Of a stretch of DNA of 64,000 nt, positions 12,019 through 23,327 are shown in pieces; position 1 is the first letter of the stretch; the number at the start of each line of letters is the position of its first letter. The DNA lies in contig JADNYJ010000074.1 in NCBI GenBank assembly GCA_015501075.1, forward strand, positions 120,606-184,605, written 5' to 3'. Below the pieces are notes generated by a model that did not search any database, was not told the origin of the DNA, and saw nothing but the letters and a program-made list of their open reading frames with translations. Origin of the DNA: Gymnopilus junonius. Taxonomy: Eukaryota; Basidiomycota; Agaricomycetes; Agaricales; Galerinaceae. Made by a program: the position numbers and the translations under genes.

Positions 12019-13796
12019 CCAAATTGCTACATTTTATTAGGCCAAGTGCTTCCTCGGGGAGATGGCGGAAACATGCGAGATTCGATCCTTCTGTGATGTG
12101 TCGAGAACCTGAATACAGATCCGTAGAACTTTACGACGAAGGCTAAAATGGGCTAGGTTGGTATTATCCAGGAAACCACAGCGGTCCGACAGCGCCAAAA
12201 TAGCTTCCAGTTTACTCGTGGCAAGTCCAACTTCGTCCGGCGGTAAGGCTTATTTGCAAGCCGGTATCCCAGTCATGAAGTTTTGCCACTGCGGTGTCGA
12301 CAATTGTACCAATTAGTTTCAGCTTGACTTGTAATACACAAATTCGCTGATTTTCCGAGCAGAATTTTAGTGAAACTATCTCCTATCGCGCAGGAGAGAA
12401 GGAATAAGATTTGACAATGTTCTCACCTTTCATGGTCAGACATAACTCAAGCCATCGAGGGGAAACTTCGGAATGCCGAGGTTTTCCCATTCATAGCAAC
12501 CAAAACGTATAAACACCTTCGCTTCCCCAGTGCGAGACAAAAGTAAGTATCTCGGGGAATATCAAACCAGACATAGTGTTCGCACTTGGCATAATGGTGA
12601 CGTGGGGAGAGTCAAGTAGCCCAATTACCGATGCAGACAACGTGGTACCCACCTTTTAGGCCTTAGCATGATCAAAGTAACGCGTTTCTTGTTTTCAGCA
12701 CTCGAGAAAATGGAGAGATTAAGCAAAGATTTTCTGAGGACGTCATCACTAGAATAAGCCCCTGGATGATTGATACAAGACTGATGAGGGCGTGTTCTCT
12801 CACAAAGCACTGGGGAAGAAATCATAACACTCACCATCAACTTGCCCCTAAGCATTAAATCGTCTCACGGATTTCGGACCAAGGCCTCAATGATAAACAG
12901 GCCACTTGCGTGGGCTTCACTTTCCCGAGATGTCTGCGCAGTATCGCATCCCTCGAGCCATCTGCGCCTGAAAGGGTACTATGCTACCCAAGGGTCGAGT
13001 GTCCTCAAGGCCCTGACACCGCTTTTCGAATTAGCATTGGTCCATTATTCATACTTACCCCGCACCATTAGACAGCGGTGTCAGGACATCATGACGAGTT
13101 GCAGACCAACCCGGGAAGTCATGACGTGGATTTCGCGAGAATCCCTTCCCTTGTTCAGTAGCACAGTGCATGCTTGGCAGCTTTATATTCGGTCTGTATT
13201 TGACTTGAGTGTAGTCTATGTGAACTCGAGCACCAAAAGCGTGACGATGAGCTGTCGATAGCTTTATAACGAGCATTTTCTCTATATCAAGCAAAATTAG
13301 ACCTTGGTAAAAATGTTCCAAAAGATGCAAGCGCCCGAATTAGCTAGCCAGTCATATTCTGCTGTCACGGATTTAAGATCAGGATTGAGGAAGGCTAGGT
13401 CAAATACGCACGTCTTCCTTAAAATATCGCTGGGAGACTTTCAAGAGCATATTTACTACTACTTGTAGTTCCTGGCTGGCAGCTTAGGAAGCTTCACGGG
13501 TGCCATATGACTTCCAAGCCTGCCTCCCACACTTGCGCCAAAAATTGTCGACAAAGGGGCTTATAGAAATTAATATCCCAACCAAGAGGAATGACTGTCC
13601 GCTGGCATTATGGTACTGGTTGGGTGTCAAAGCTCAGAGTGACTAAAGTTGCGTTGACCAAAATCTTATTTGAGAATGGTGACTCAGACAACGGGCATGC
13701 TCAGGGCAGATAATTACTCAAGTGAACTAAAGTACCGCAAGAAAGAGAATTATGTAAATGATATTTACTGTAGTGTCCCAATATTATTAGTGATAC
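12019..13796. other. Intergenic region
   Basis: Upstream of the WOPR gene and downstream of the kinase gene. A 139-codon plus-strand frame at 12842-13261 has no recognised domain and no spliced extension, so it is not called. Long upstream regions are common for WOPR regulators, so regulatory DNA is plausible here, but I see no specific site. Confidence 0.45.
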
Positions 13797-16700
13797 TTAT
13801 CGACTGGTTGGTTCTAGTACGTCTGGCTTGAAACGCAAGCGCGCCAGTAAAACGGCATCCAAAGGCCCACCATGGATGGAAACTTTGCTCGCCGACAGAC
13901 GAGGAATTTCAGCGGAGTCGTCAAGGTCGTATGACGGACCGAGGTCATGCGAGACTTCCGTGTCAGTAGTAAATGTACCCCATGGTTGTCCAATTTTGGG
14001 GCTCGCGTACACATTGAAGCGTGCCTGTAGGAAGCAATGAGTATAAAAGTATAATAGGTGGGAGTAGTTAAAAATTGGCGTACATGGCCTTCGGGATGGC
14101 TGTGGCTTACCAACAGCGCATAATTAGGCGTCCGAAGAGTCCCAATTACTAATGAAAATTTAGAATCAAGTAATTTGGAGAAGGTAACCACCTACCGAGA
14201 TAGAGGTCCTCCTTTTGGATATGGTGCTGGGACCCGTAAGTGCTCATGATCGCATCGACATTCGACTGAAACCATGTTTTAGGAGCGTCCAGAGTGACCA
14301 TATAACGGTACTCGGTGACTTCAGTGTATAGATATGCTGCCTTGTGACCCGCTTTCAAAGGGAAACTTGGCCGCCTGACAATAGCCTCCCTTCAAGATAT
14401 GTCAGAAATAGATCTAGTCAAATCAGTGTTATCACTCACGAGGAATTCCGAATGTCAATGATCCAACAATCATATCAAGTGCTTTTTGAGTTATAGTCTT
14501 CTTTGGGAGGTGTTGAACATCATCTTTCACTAAACCATATCCGTGAATAGAAGGTAATGACTGGATCCTATGTTGGTCCGATTTCCGAGGATCGTACGCA
14601 TTAAACAAGGTGACAAAGCCCCCTGAGGTCTGGATAAATATCCGACAGCCCCAAGCTCGACTGGAGAGGGGTCCCAAAGTGGTAAAGTGACTGATTGGAA
14701 CATTATTGAGACAAGATAGAGAGTATATGCCATGAAATCACATACGGGAAGGATGGAACTCATGAGTTAGTAGCAGTCGGTATCTTCTTTCATTCTTTGT
14801 TTCTGCTATCCTCTCGTCCGCTGGAGGAGGGGACTCATAACCGCTCAAATCAACTATATTGATGCGGTCCTCGGAATGGATTGAAGAAGACAACAGAACA
14901 GACGAACTCCGGCTTGATGGACCCGGAGTGAATATGACAGGTTCAGGCATTTGGACTCGCTCGATGGGAACGGTGTTCTCTTGAAGGGGCTGAAATGTAC
15001 CGACCTGTTGAGATGATTGTCCGGCATTGTACCGTCCAACTGGTGGCCCGGCCAGTATATCAGGGGCTATAATGAACTTTAGTAGACACATAATACTTAG
15101 GGGGTATTAATACTTACGAGGGACAGTGCCTTCAGTTTGTACAAATTGAGGCAAAGTTTCAATTGGTCGCATATCCGGTGAAGGAGAACCCTTGTGGTCA
15201 GGTAGTTCCTCTAGGGGTGTTATTCTAGGACTTGGTGACTCGAAGGTTCCATGGCCATAGCTTTTTCTCAACAATTTGAGATTTTGAGAGATCTTGGTAA
15301 ATGAAGGCCTCTTATCCGGGTCGAATTGCCAACACCCTCGCAAAATTTCTTGAAGACCAGGCGTATTAAATCGCGAGTATTTGGGGACTGGAGGAGTGGT
15401 CTTGTCATCTGCAATGAATCATGAGCAACTAACTGTCAACATTCTGAAAAGGAGCTTACTCAGTACGAAGTGACGAACTGCATTGTCGTCCATGAGCGGC
15501 CATGGCATCCTTCCCATAGTCAAAACCTCCACGCAGGAGATACCAAAGGCCCAGATGTCGACAGCTGGAGTAAGTTGACTGCGACCCGCCATGAGTTCAG
15601 GCGACTGCCATCGGAGCGTTCCATCTATTAGAAATAAGTTGAGCAAGAATTAACTGGAAACAAAGAACGTACGAGGAGGGGGTTTCCACTTATCCTGAAG
15701 GCCTCACTTTTCATCTCGCTCAGCCCAAAGTCCGAGATCACACATCTGTATTTATTATCCACCAGGATATTGGAAGCCTTCAGATCACCATGCAGGATTT
15801 CTTTACTGTGCAAGTACTCCATACCCTTGGCAATCTCGTGCATAAATCTGAAGAGATCCCACTGGCGTTGAATATCGCTGTTATCGCCGGGCAGTGCAGG
15901 CAGAGGTTTCTTAGGTACTCCAGGCGGATTAAGGTTGGTAGAAGACAAGCCAGCGGGCTGGACACCCAACCAAGGCGAAGGAAGCGTAGTAGCTCTTCCG
16001 CCTTGACTGCGCAGAGACATAGATGTCATTGCTTGATTGGCGCCGATGCCAACGCCAAGCCCAAGAGGTCGTTCTTCCATTTCTACCCTTTTCAAATGTT
16101 CAACGAGCGACCCATTTTTCATATAAGGGCTGACAAAGAACCAAGGCGGGTCGCCAGTGGCGCTGCTAGCACCGTACAACGGAAGGACATTCGCATGGCG
16201 TAACGACTTCCAGATCCCAATTTCTCGTACGAAGAGTTTGCGAGGAGTTGTGTCGGCCAGAACTTTGATGGCCACGGTGCGCCCCCGCCATGTGCCTTTG
16301 TACACGTCAGAAAAGAACCCGACGCCAATCTTTTCATCACGATCGACTTCATATCTGGAATTAAATCGGAGGGCATCAGCTGAGAAGCTTTAAAAGCTTA
16401 AAATGACTTAAAATGACTAGACGTACTTCGTGATTGTCCAGCTAGGAACAGAGGTCACATTGCCGCGACTCATTCTCGTCAGAGCGTCAATCCCGCTTTC
16501 GATGAACTCCATGTCAAGGGTATCTCTTCTCTTGAGCCCCTTGGAGCTGCCACTCGCTGTCGCTTCTGAGCTGCTGGAACTTTCGATGCTGACGATGGTC
16601 TCGGATCTTTGGGTACCACCTTTTTGATCCTCTTCTGCCTTTGCGCTGACTCGTTGAGTAACTTTTGCTAACACAACCTCAGTCGGAGGAACGGAAGGTA

Positions 16701-18618
16701 TTGTTTCAAATCCTTCTTCATCCTGCTCTGATAAACGTTCAAGAGCTCGCTGAAGGGTCTTGATAGCGTCTGGCATTTCTTGTCTTCCGATCTGCAAAAC
16801 CTCGAGCAATTCTGCATCATTGCTTGTCTGCAGGGCAGTGCGCATGAGCTGACGGAGGTCGCTCAGATCGCGAGTCGCGTCGATAGAATTCTGGTAATTG
16901 TGTATCTTGGCGAGAGTGGGTATGATTTCAGCAGAGGATAGCCTGTCCGCAATTGGTGAGGTGACTGCGTCCTCCAAACCAAGCGCGTTCTGCGTTGCCG
17001 AAAATCTGGTAACGGTCTCAGTGGAGAAATCCGAAGACACAACATATGGACTTGTTGGTGGAGAAGTCGTTTCCGTTTCGGCATCCAGAATCATCTTCAA
17101 ATCCGAGTTTGGAGGAATATGGTGGCCGATAAGCATGGCATCCAGAACTCTATGGGCTTCACGCTCTCTGCGTCTTTCGGATTCTTGTACTTGTTTTAGG
17201 ATCCGGATTTGAATTGAGAGCTGATGGCATAAATAATAGTCAGCAAAAAATTCACGGCGACAAGTACGGGGTTATAACATACCCCAAATAAGCCGAGTGA
17301 ATCGCGTAACATGGAATCGCAAGCTGCAATGTCTCTCAGTATTTCGTCGCGCTTGAGGTATCTCTTGAGCCAAGGACGATTGGTTTGTTTGACCATGAAG
17401 CGATAGATATTTGTATAAGCTCTAGATGAAAAATCGCCATAAATGTTGAGAAATTGGCAGTAAGCAGAAGATCCTCACTCTTCTAATTTGGTCAATGGGG
17501 CTTGTAACTCTGTCCCAACCTCGTCTCCTGCTTCATGTACTTCCTCGCGGACCGATATCAACACGTCAGCACATCGTTCCGTAAGACGGAGGCATCCAAG
17601 ACGATTCATCTGCAATACTGATCAGAACGAAAAGGGGACAGAAGAAAAGGACAAGTGACTCACGTCAACATTTTGAGCTGCGTCCCAGATGTTGAGCAAC
17701 GTTCTTGCCGCCAGACTCAGCCCTGGAACCGGGGCCAAATCGAAAAACTCGACTCCGACGTAGAGAGCTTCATGTGCCACATCAGCCGCCGTTCCCAAGG
17801 TAGATACTACTGCTCGGGCGACTCTCTATATGCAAAGGCAGAAATGGTCAGAAACTGGCGTATGAAAGGCCAAAGACAAGAACAAGCGGAAGCTAATCCA
17901 CATGATGTAAAAATTATAAATATATTCTCCGCCATCACTGGCGCAATTCGCGCATATCAACCCCCTTTTAACTCCTTCCAGCACGAGTCGCTCTCTTCCC
18001 CAACCATGCACCTCTCTTAAGACCACACCGCCGGGATGAAACAAAAAAAAATGAACTCACCACCCGTGTTTCTTCCAGTGCAACAGCCTGGTCCGGCGGC
18101 ACGGTCTTCTTTTTCGGCGCGTCTTGCCAAGGACGAACCACGTGCTTCTCCCCCCACCACGAGGCTGACAACTTCGGACTCCCAGCTTCCCCAGGCGCAG
18201 CCAGACGGTCTTTCGACTCTCCTCGAGTCGGGGAGAGAGATCGCTCTCGAAAAGTAGACTTCATCTCACTGCTGTAGGCCTCCGGCAGCGGTAAGGAAAT
18301 TGAAGACGTCTCTCCGTGAGCATGTGTGAGTGTCATCGAAAGCGGTCGATGAGGCCGAGTTGGCGGGTCGCTGGCCGTGGCATCACGTACATCTACTGAA
18401 GAACGCGCACGCCGTGTATTATCCAAGGGGGATTCTACAATGATTTCCTCTGTTGGGGGCAGCGATATTGGTGATTTCCTAGGGGTGTTCCCCGGGTTTA
18501 AGGGAGAAGAAACACGAGGACTCGAACTTCCAGAGGATTCAGGTAATGGTATAGTTCTGTTGATCGGTGTCGTTGATGGTGATCGGGTTGGGCTCGACTT
18601 TGACGATGATGCACTCAT
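13797..18618 (-). CDS. Protein kinase with MLKL-like N-terminal helical bundle and C-terminal domain of unknown function
   Basis: Multi-exon gene of roughly 1,350 codons. Residues about 1-185 are Ser/Pro-rich. Next comes a helical region like the four-helix bundle of MLKL/HeLo-type proteins: VARAVVSTLGTAADVAHEAL, then GLSLAARTLLNIWDAAQNVD, RLTERCADVLISVREEV, YTNIYRFMVKQTN, and the helix VQESERRREREAHRVLDAML. A linker follows, then a tyrosine-kinase-like kinase domain: G-loop IGVGFFSDVYKG, VAIKVL lysine, HGDLKASNIL catalytic loop, SDFGLS, and WQSPELM in place of APE. About 70 residues rich in Pro and Gly are inserted between the N- and C-lobe (15.85-16.05 kb). The last about 330 residues (RYRLLLTHEFHPS, LPLWDPSPVELGAVGYL, FVTLFNAYDP) form a domain I cannot name. 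Catalytic residues look intact. Signalling role inferred; partners unknown. Confidence 0.82.
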
Positions 18619-21077
18619 CTCTCGAATGCCTCAGGACCGTCGGTGGTAGTGAAGGAGGGTATGAATTGCTCACCGGCGATGCTTATGATATAGACAATTT
18701 GGGATCAGGGAATCAGGGATCTTGTGGTGGAGAACGTAGTCGTGGGAAATCGAAGGATGCTGGCAGACCGTTGGCAACCCTGCAGGATCTTTCGGCTCGC
18801 GTCGACTGCGTAACGGAAGGTGAGTAGTTCTGATTCGTATGAAGAGCTTTGGAGTATGGTTGACTTGCAAATTTTCAGTAGAGAGGGTCTGTAACAGAGT
18901 GTCAGCAACGAGGTTTATATATGCTCACCTTGCACCGAGTCCTAGTTTCCTGGATAGCCTCTAGCGCCAGCGCTTCTTCGCTCCGTCTTTCAAGCTCAAT
19001 TGCAGTAGCAAACAATCAGCTGAGGCAAGGCATCAATATATCCGTCTCACTACGTGTTCCGCATCCATCGCGAACATTTTAATTTAATTATAGGGTAAAC
19101 GTCATCGAGGGGAACAAACGTAGTCCATCTTTGTCAACTGTCCAGTAATGCTATGCAAGTCCGAAACGCGAGCTTGCCTTATTTTGCTATGACTCCTCGA
19201 GTGAGTCATGTAACTCCTCCAACACTATAGGGTCTTCCATAACATCCTCTGTGCGCTGCAGTATGCAGCATGGTCTCCAACTCCCCGATCATTACTCGCC
19301 TTTCTCACTCATGGCTTGACTTTGATGGTGCGTGTACATTTAGAGACGGATTCGCTTTGCAGGCCACACGGCTTCGTGAAATTCGGTTCCTTTGGACAGT
19401 TGATAAATTCTGCTCCTTCTGTGGATTACATTCTCTGGGAATTTCCAATACTAGTCGGAAGGCGGTTCATAGAGCTCCTACTGCGTTGCATAGCAGACCT
19501 GACAAGTGATGTCAGTCTTCATCAGCTTCAGTCCTAATTAAGGGCCAGATTATTCAGGCGTCGATCAGCTAATCAATAAATCTTCTCCAGCCTCGAGACT
19601 CGAGTTGACTGTCGTCAAGACGTTGAAGGATAACAATCAATGATCATCTGCGCGTGGTCTGAAAACGTTGCCCGTGCATTGTAAGTAGTGCATGCTCGGA
19701 AATATAAATTCCGCTAAGGTGGACTATCTCCATCTCAATAACGGATAGGATGCGGTGGTCTGCGGATCAATGGTGCGCGGTTAGTTATGTATTTCCGCAG
19801 GCTACAGGTCACTGGTGCCCTCTGTACGCAAATGTACCTTATTTCAATGTACTTATTGACATCGTGTGTAGATGGGTTGTTCAGATTCTGCGGGAAACGT
19901 TTATATTATGGTGGTTGTATTAATTCTGCTGACCTGTAAGGTAGAGTAGTCGAGAACATTTGAGATATCCACTTATTGCACAAAATTCTAATCTTCCACG
20001 TTTTTAGATTCTGGAGCTCTCATAGCCTATGATGTCTTATAAATGATAATAGCACATCCTGTCTTGTAACTTAATCCTTACTTGGGCGCGCATCATTGAG
20101 AAGGCAACGCCCTTGCCTTCATCGTGGCCTGCATAGGGTTACTCGTCCTGCCTTCCTGGCCTTAGACTATGTCTATGCCACTTAGGTCAATATGGTACCG
20201 GATTGCCAAAGCAATTAAGGGACCCATTCTATCCATCTGAACCCTAGATTAATAGTCATAACTAATGCCCTTTATCATTCTCGCAGACCAATTCAAAAGC
20301 TATCCATATTATTATATCAATAATTCACGATTGAGCCAACACGTAAAACTCAATGATGCAAAATCAGGAAGGAAATTACTGATTTGAATCAGATGACGAT
20401 GAATGATGATTCCAGCACAGAAGATTCAAGCCTTAGAATGCTTCTTACACTGCACAAGGCGCCCAACTCGGAATTGAGCTGTCGCCGCCATGGCCATAGT
20501 CATGGATCTGACCAATTATAAATTTATACACCTGATATACAGCCATTGCCAGCCCCTACCATTTAATGAACTCGGAAGTTCCTTTAGCGCAAATGGGCGC
20601 CTACCGGAATTCGGCCGAATCAGGCGGCCGCAAACCCAAAAACTGTTGCCGACGGGGATATCGATTACTTTACTGGGTGCCTGCGGGCTAGCGGCAGTAC
20701 GTACGTAAACACTCCTGAGTGTAAGCTGGGAGCAAGCCATCTCAAGAATTTAAGAGCATGATGCTAAAGCGCAAACTCGCTCTCATATTGGATAGTGATT
20801 AAATAAAAGCAGAGGCGCACTCGGGAATCGAACTCGAGTCTCGGGAAGGCTCGGGGTATGGTCTGATCGGCACACGGCAGAGGTGATACCGGCAAAGGTA
20901 ACACCGGGCGGCGGATGGTGATCCCCAAAAAACTTGTCCTGACAATATCATGGTGCCGTTTATGCTTTATCTTTACCTCGCTCCTTAACTACTGTTCTTT
21001 ATTTTATCTCCCATCCTCGACACCGTACACGGCGTATAGAGCGTGTGTCGGACGTTGAAGGGGAACAAACACCAACA
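18619..21077. other. Gene-poor intergenic region
   Basis: Divergent promoter region between the kinase (minus) and the thioesterase (plus), about 2.5 kb. Only short unsupported frames are present. A fragment near 20818-20870 resembles a tRNA T-arm on the minus strand but lacks a matching acceptor stem (see rejected list). Confidence 0.45.
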
Positions 21078-22560
21078 ATGGGAAGCATTGGCACTTGGGT
21101 GAACTTGGACAGCCCGCAGACTTTGGCTCGGGAGTTCAGCATTTCGACCATTCTGAACTTGATACCCAGGGCTGGAAAGGTTGGAAAATGGGTCTTATTT
21201 GCTCTTTTTCTTCTGAATATCAGGTCATGGCCTCTTGTCTGGCATTGTGAGTTCGTCTTGTTTGCTGTTTTCGTAGCCCACACTGAAACGACGGCACTGT
21301 AGTCCGTATCTTCCGACCCGCAATTCGACTTCAGTCCTACCGTCGCTGGCTCTATTTCCTTGGGCTTTTCAGGTCCAAGGCGGCGAGTATGAAGATGGAA
21401 GATGATTGGATGGACTCGATAACACCCGTGGGCGCCAACCCATTCACCATGTTCGTTCCCTACAGAACCTGGGCAAGTGAGTGTTTAAAATCTTCAGTAA
21501 CCAGAACTTGAATCTGATACGTATACGTACCACTAGGCTTTGACGATAGTGACCTTAATGGTCACTTGAGCAATTCTAGCTATGCAAAGGTTATTGTCCT
21601 CGCATCATCGTTCGTGATGAAAGACAAAACTTAGCGTCTGTATTTAGATTCTTGACGGCGCCAGGTTCAAAACCGCAATGGAGATGTTCCCCATGTTCTT
21701 CCGCTCTGGAGGCTGGATGGCTTTAGCTGGTACCTTCTTCCCTTCTTTCCTGGACCGTGGCGACGCATGCTTACCTCTCAACGCAGCTACAAATTACCAT
21801 TTCATCAAAGAAATCCCAATGCTCTCTTCCTATGAAATTCGGACATCGATCGCCGCTTGGGACCAGAAATGGGTACGTCCTTCTCCCGTTTTCCTTCTTG
21901 TTATGGATCGCCACGAACTCACTCAAAATTTCCCAGCTGTACGTCATCTCGAAATTCGTACGCAAGCCCAACGGAAAGAAAAAGTTCAAATCCAAGAAGT
22001 CTATCGAAGAAACCAAATCTACAACACCCACCAACGGCGGAGTTCTGCCCACACAATCCGTACCCCTCCGAACACCCGGCTCCGAAGACATCTCATCCAA
22101 CGGCACGCCCTTTATCCACGACATCACCGCCACCACAGCACAGGATACCGAGAAAGCCCTCGAAGCCGTCGCTGCCGGTCTCACCGCGTCTACCTCCGCC
22201 GTCGAACCTGATGGTGCCATTCTGCACACCATCGTCGTCTCCCGGGTATGCTATAAAATTGGTCGGATCACTGTCCCGCCCGCTGTCGTCCTAGGCGTGA
22301 ACGGGTTCTCTGGCACCTCCGGACACTCCCTGGCCTCCCCCCACGAAGGGTGGTTAGAGGCGAAGAAAATCATGTCCGAGCCCTATGGAGGTAGTACGAA
22401 GCAGCTGAAGGCGTTCCTGACGGGCGGATGGAAGGACGTGCCTGAAGGCGAGAGATGGTGGGAGCAGGCTTTAGGGGAGGAGGTGGAGAAGCAGCGGGTG
22501 AGGAATCTGGGGCTGATCGAGGGTCTGAGGAGCAGTATGCAGAATGCGAGGACGCTATGA
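21078..22560 (+). CDS. THEM6-like hot-dog thioesterase family protein (4HBT_2 type)
   Basis: Six exons (21078-21246, 21303-21476, 21537-21589, 21648-21729, 21787-21872, 21937-22560) give exactly 396 codons. After an N-terminal hydrophobic segment (KWVLFALFLLNIRSWPLVWH, likely a membrane anchor) come family hallmarks: ANPFTMFVPYRTWAS, DLNGHLSNSSYAKILDGARF, METFPMFFRSGG-like residues (MEMFPMFFRSGGWMAL), NYHFIKEIPMLSSYEIRTSI and WDQKWLYVISKFV. These match the hot-dog fold proteins related to THEM6, presumed acyl-CoA thioesterases. An extension of about 200 residues (Thr/Ser-rich, then GWLEAKKIMSEPYGG) follows. The substrate is unknown. The reading frame changes around the 55-nt intron 21730-21786, which otherwise looks open. 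Neighbouring genes give no pathway hint. Confidence 0.82.
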
Positions 22561-23327
22561 AGTGGATGTTGATGCCCTAGCGGTCTGTCGGGTAAAGGTG
22601 GCATGCACTGTCATTACCTGTGCCAGAAAGCTAGTCAATTTGGATTTTCTTCTCGTTTCTCCAATGCTTCATCCTGGCATTCCTGCGTGAAGCCCTCAGC
22701 CACGGCTCCTCCAGGGATTTACTGCAGTGCGGACCGGCGTAATTATATAACTGCTGGGCCCACTGGCACTCTTCTTGACGAGTTAACGTTGTGCAATAGA
22801 CCTAATAGAGTGTCGACGAGGAAGACGAAGGTTAATCGCATCTGTACTTCTAGTATGTAGTTAGATCGATTGAATACTATGCCATTCAAATTCATTCACA
22901 GAGTGTGGTTCATTAGGATGACGATGTCCAACATGTGTCCGCGGTGGTATACATACAACTATCTACATAAGTTACGTTCTACAATTTCCAAGAAAAATCT
23001 ATCCGTCGTTCTCGCCATCGCTTTCGTCTCTGGGTAACCAAAGTGAATGTACCTCAACTATGTAGTCAAATGTATATACTCGGTCGATTAACAACAATTA
23101 CTTATTAATTCAACATTTAGTGTTATGTAGGAATGAAATAAATGAAAGCCCTCGCGAGCCATGAAGAAACGAAAGAGGGGAAAAAAGTGAATTGTGACAA
23201 AATAAATACATAACAAAGTGTTGATTGCTTGATGCGAAATGCGTGTGGTATGAAACAAATGAATGGAGGGAGGTACAGAAAAAAGATCCCGAATCCTGAA
23301 TGCTCAAGCCAGGTCTCCTGGCAAGTC
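22561..23327. other. Intergenic region between convergent genes
   Basis: Holds the 3' ends of the thioesterase and of the membrane protein. AT-rich, no supported ORF, no obvious repeat. Confidence 0.5.

Noticed and set aside
12842..13261. 139-codon plus-strand frame
   Set aside because: No recognised domain, no plausible introns, no homologous copy in the window.
20815..20875. tRNA-like sequence on the minus strand (GAGTTCGATTCCCGAG)
   Set aside because: A T-arm-like word is present, but the T stem has a mismatch and no complementary acceptor or anticodon arm could be found at the right distance.
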